This document shows, piece by piece, positions 61,201 to 64,000 of a DNA stretch of 64,000 nt. The notes under the pieces are model-generated. The model did no database searches and was not told the DNA's origin. It worked only from the letters and a program-made list of their open reading frames with translations. Each line of letters begins with the position of its first letter. The stretch's first letter is position 1. The DNA is from Takakia lepidozioides (taxonomy: Eukaryota > Streptophyta > Takakiopsida > Takakiales > Takakiaceae). A program made the position numbers and the translations under genes. The DNA lies in assembly GCA_030704615.1 (NCBI GenBank), contig CM060734.1:62882042-62946041 (forward strand), written 5' to 3'.

Positions 61201-61637
61201 GATGATGTTGATGAGATCATCGAGAAAGTGGTGGACGATGTGGAGATGGAATATGGGGACGCTACCAGTGAGGGCACTCCTTAACCTTGTTACCCTTAAA
61301 CGTTTATGTAAATTCAAAAATTTGTTTTGTGTTTATTTTCTGTGCAACTCCATGCAATGGATGGAGAAAAAAAGTAGTATGACTGATTGTCTTCAAGCAT
61401 GGAAAATGTTGGAGTACATCTGCATTCTAAGCAATATTCACAGTCCATGCTTTTTTCCGAATTAATGTCATTTCATTGTGGGCCAGAAGTCAGCACAGAC
61501 TTCCCGGTCCCTACTTGTATTTTCTTATTTACTGAAGCACATGATCTATTTTTGGGAGAAATCGGCACAGACTTCCGCCTGCCCTTTTTAAGTTACATTT
61601 CCCGTACCTTCTGTTCCAAAAATCGGCACAGACTTTA
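58231..61637. repeat. Dispersed ~20-bp quasi-palindrome GGAAGTC-N6-GACTTCC, about 12 copies
   Basis: Copies are near 58231, 58602, 58643 (inverted), 59834, 59987, 60018, 60155, 60199 (partial), 60715, 61485, 61555 and 61617. The core is GTCGGCACAGACTT or GTCTGCACAGACTT, and the flanking GGAA/TTCC make 7-bp complementary arms. All copies lie outside the coding blocks of the methyltransferase-like gene: in its clear introns (58556-58688 and 60671-60824), in the unread gap at 59.8-60.2 kb, and in its flanks. None was noticed elsewhere in the window. Confidence 0.85.
58332..61284 (+). pseudogene. Spliced, broken gene with methyltransferase-like motifs
   Basis: Exon 58332-58555 (acceptor TTGTTGCAG, donor ACAG|GTATGA) reads AERELASLIKAKILAVRQTE, RWIEHFMVEYWNELFHCEMV and PTHRLVYR. 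It joins in phase to 58689 (TTTTTCAG|G) YINFYPLPNKHIQGIPAMVS and continues, across an in-frame TAG at 58828 (a CAG would fit), into WWLDCPPNFNPVEEAEAYK and a Lys/Arg-rich stretch to 59121. Further pieces: MVDAFIEHHKKRREP (59403), GRLLIFCKGDGKMEMDL (about 59627), and a block ending at 60670: WFRGAREK, then, after a one-base loss, KIVDLTANCGASMVAAWVCG-CHLLALEGD. A last exon at 60825-61284 is basic, then acidic (DDVDEIIEKVVDDVEMEYGD). DCPPNF followed later by DLTANCGAS...LLALEGD recalls motifs IV and I of beta-class SAM methyltransferases, in that order. This is a suggestion, not an identification. Several frameshifts make it non-functional. Confidence 0.5.
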
Positions 61638-63188
61638 CTGATCACCGGGCACGAGAAGTCGTTGCCGACCTCCCGTTTTCCTCCGCCCTCGGTTAACTCT
61701 GGCAGTGTATGTGACACGCGGAATTGGGTGGTACACCTTCCAATACCGTGCATTTATACATCCTAGACATTAAGTATGTGGCCATATCAGCTTCGCACAC
61801 ATCCCGAACCGGATCCGAGCCTCCAACATCCATTTGGATTTTGGTATGGAGGAGGTTCGGGAACTCTGCACATGGCTCATGACTCATCTGCTCATGGCTC
61901 ATGAAAAAACAACCCCCCTGCTCAGTAATTCCCCCCCCCAACCTTTTTTCTTTTTGTTTTGTTTCGTCATCTCTTCCTCTCTCTTCCTGTCTCTCTCTCA
62001 CTTTTGATGTGATATACAAGTTATGGACAACTCTCGACATCTTTCCCTTGATCCCACATGACAAGACAGACCATAGACCATCTCCCCACCCTGACCTACC
62101 TCTGTTGTTGCGGCTCCTGCTGCTGCTGGTGCTTCAAGCGAGCTGTTGCGGTGCTGTCGCGGCTGCCAACGGCGCGGGTCCCCGCCGCTGCAAGGCGTCT
62201 CTCCCCCGTTCACCACGGCTCTCTCTCTCTTCAGCTCGTTTAGATCGCGCCTCTGCGCGGCATTTCTACCACACTAGGGAGAGAGAGATCAGCCCGTGCC
62301 TAGGGCAAGAAAGCAAGAGAGAAAGTGAGGGAGGAGGCAGTGCTTACCTTGGGCGTTGGAGAGGCATAGGGGCAAACTCCTTGGGGCCTTGTGACCACCT
62401 CGGGCTCAGCAGCAGGTGTGTTTCTCCTCCACCCTAAACCCCACTATCTTAACTACCTCTCTCCCAAAGAACAAATGAAAACGGGAGGGGAAGGAGGTGC
62501 TTCAAGCACTTAGGGGGAAAAAAAAAACGCGGCGCCTACGTGCGACACCCAACCGTCGCACGCCTGCACCCCGCTTTTAAAAAAAAATGTATAAATGGTA
62601 TTCTCGACGGCGGGCCGTCGCTGCTTGCGACCCCCGGCCCTATAAATAAATAAATAACGTCGACTCCCGCGACGGCTTTCCGTCGCGGGGTGCGACTCCT
62701 GGCTAAAAATTTGAGAAAAAATGCGTTGCCAAATGATACGTGAGGGTGTCGCAGGAGGCGACGGCCGGCCTTTCTGGGTGTAGGGTTAGGGCTTTTTGGG
62801 GTTCTTAGTTTTTATTTTTATTTTGTTTTTTTCATATGGTACTGGGTTAGGGTGTTTGCTTTTCTTTATGGTGCTGGGTTTTGGATTGGCGGTTTTGGTT
62901 GTGGGTCTTGGGGTTGAAAAGATAAACGGTGTAATTAGGATTCACATACCCAAAATGTGGTTCAATCTGATAAGCGCAAAACGCTGGGTCTCAATAAATT
63001 TTTCCATGGTGTGGGCATCCTGAAGATAGAACGTGAGGAAGGATTTATTGTCTTGGGCTCTCTAGCACCATAGGGATGATCCGCCTTTGGTTACCAATTT
63101 TGAAAGCCCCGAGGCTGAGGCATAGGGTTTTTTTGCCAACGGTTTTTGAGAAATGAAAGTGCTGGTGGTGTGTGTTAATTAAGATGCG
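61638..63188. other. Stretch without recognisable genes
   Basis: Contains CT-rich sequence (61930-62000), a GC-richer part at 62100-62420 and the hairpin cluster at 62540-62761. A 178-codon frame at 61901-62437 is low-complexity and unassigned. Confidence 0.4.
62540..62761. repeat. Cluster of four GTCGC/GCGAC hairpins
   Basis: Perfect inverted repeats: GTGCGAC/GTCGCAC (62540-62561), CGACGG/CCGTCG (62604-62619), CCCGCGACGG/CCGTCGCGGG (about 62666-62689) and GTCGC/GCGAC (about 62747-62761). AT-rich spacers (poly-A, ATAAATAAATA) separate them. The layout echoes the array at 36.7-37.3 kb with different arms. Confidence 0.85.
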
Positions 63189-63583
63189 ATGGTGAAGAAA
63201 CATCGACCCGTCTCCCTCGAGGATGGGGAGGTAGTACCACATATTGATTATGGCCCTATAGCAACCGTTTTTCGTGGCGAGGAGCCACCCATTGCACCTG
63301 ATCCAATACAGACTGCCGGGCAAATCGTAGAAGGGACCGGGGCCAAATCTCAGGTGATGCGGAGGATGTTGACACTCCGGGATCGAGTCGAGCGCGCCAC
63401 GGGTTGCCCCCTCGCGGGCCACCACGTCCAACCACGTCCACCTTTGACCCGCCCGACAGGATTGAGTGTTGGTGCACTAAGTGTTGGGAACGGATACCGC
63501 CGGGCGGCACCAGACCACCAAGGCGGCGAGCGCGTGTTGTCGAAAAACATTACAAGAAGAACAGGATTGCGGATGTGGCAAAG
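63189..63583 (+). CDS. Candidate first exon(s) of an unknown protein with a CxCxxC motif
   Basis: An ATG at 63189 opens MVKKHRPVSLEDGEVVPHID and GPIATVFRGEEPPIAPDPIQ. In a different frame the 3' part reads FDPPDRIECWCTKCWERIPP then RRRARVVEKHYKKNRIADVA-K and closes at a consensus donor (AAG|GTGAGT at 63583). The two halves are out of frame with each other, so a short intron or a frameshift lies around 63350-63460; no phase-correct intron was found. Two Trp-flanked Cys pairs suggest zinc binding. The family is not recognised. Confidence 0.35.
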
Positions 63584-64000
63584 GTGAGTGTTTTTCCCAC
63601 CCCTCTCATTAACATTCATTTAAGATACATTTTCCCACCCCTTTCGTCTCAGGAAGCGGCGGAACGGGGTTTATCTAATAATATAGTATGATTGGTAAGC
63701 ATATGTCGTGCGCATACATATCGCTACACAACTACATCGCTGTCCAAACCACACCACACATATATGCACAATAAAGTAGTCTGCCACAATGATAAACAAG
63801 CTAAAAAAGGACACACACTCCCAACACAAGAAATATAAAATCCATCGCTATCACTCATTGAAACTGAAGTCGAGCCAGGGGCACCCCAAGCTATGGGGAC
63901 TCCACCCCACAACAACCTGTACCCCTACATAAGCACACTCAAACCTAAACACATGCAGGAGCTCGGTCGCGCAGGCTCAACTCGATAAAGATGAGCCGCG
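63584..64000. other. Right-edge stretch, nothing recognised
   Basis: If 63189-63583 is an exon, this is its following intron. No acceptor-exon pair with family likeness is visible before the edge. Confidence 0.4.

Overview
The window is nuclear DNA of a land plant with a large, repeat-filled, intron-rich genome. A fern or another seed-free lineage fits best: there is a PLS-DYW pentatricopeptide gene, P1BS phosphate-response sites, an organellar ICT1 gene, a site-specific-type LINE with a restriction-like endonuclease, and many half-decayed retroelements. This placement is inference; nothing in the sequence fixes a species. LAYOUT: The left edge holds the first exon of an SPX-domain phosphate-sensor gene (minus strand, cut by the window). 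It is divergent to a 12-exon COG0523/CobW-type GTPase gene (1909-8627, plus). The roughly 1.4 kb between them carries three P1BS boxes. From 8.6 to 25 kb there are repeats and gene debris: a 5'-truncated LINE (minus), a 49-bp tandem array, a 501-bp hAT-type MITE packed with CTGGTAT motifs, a full-length DHX15/Prp43 helicase retrocopy whose middle has been inverted, a scrap of an endonuclease-type LINE, and one isolated exon of the branched-chain dehydrogenase E2 subunit. A complete seven-exon ICT1-like peptidyl-tRNA hydrolase gene lies at 25.1-28.5 kb. From 28.5 to 48 kb there are unrecognised frames, a kinase-like pseudogene, an array of GCGACCGC hairpins, a ~260-bp minisatellite, and a near full-length but disrupted APE-type LINE (40.8-45.8 kb, plus). 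From 48.5 to 53.8 kb (minus) a PPR-DYW RNA-editing-factor reading frame with seven near-identical ~300-bp modules follows an array of OSB-type PDF motifs. From 54.2 to 58.1 kb lies a LINE with one zinc finger, RT and restriction-like endonuclease, read in a single frame with six nonsense codons and no frameshift. From 58.3 to 61.3 kb is a spliced but broken gene with two motifs reminiscent of a DNA methyltransferase. Its non-coding parts and its flanks hold about twelve copies of a short quasi-palindrome. The right end holds GC-rich hairpins and the start of one more unrecognised gene. HOW IT FITS TOGETHER: The two intact genes (COG0523 GTPase, ICT1) and the SPX exon are single-copy housekeeping or regulatory genes whose introns have absorbed LINE debris. 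The rest is accessory. Modes of decay differ by locus: only nonsense changes in the endonuclease LINE, mainly one-base deletions in the PPR array, and rearrangement in the helicase retrocopy. Exon boundaries were deduced by reading conserved family motifs across GT/AG sites by eye, not by transcript evidence.
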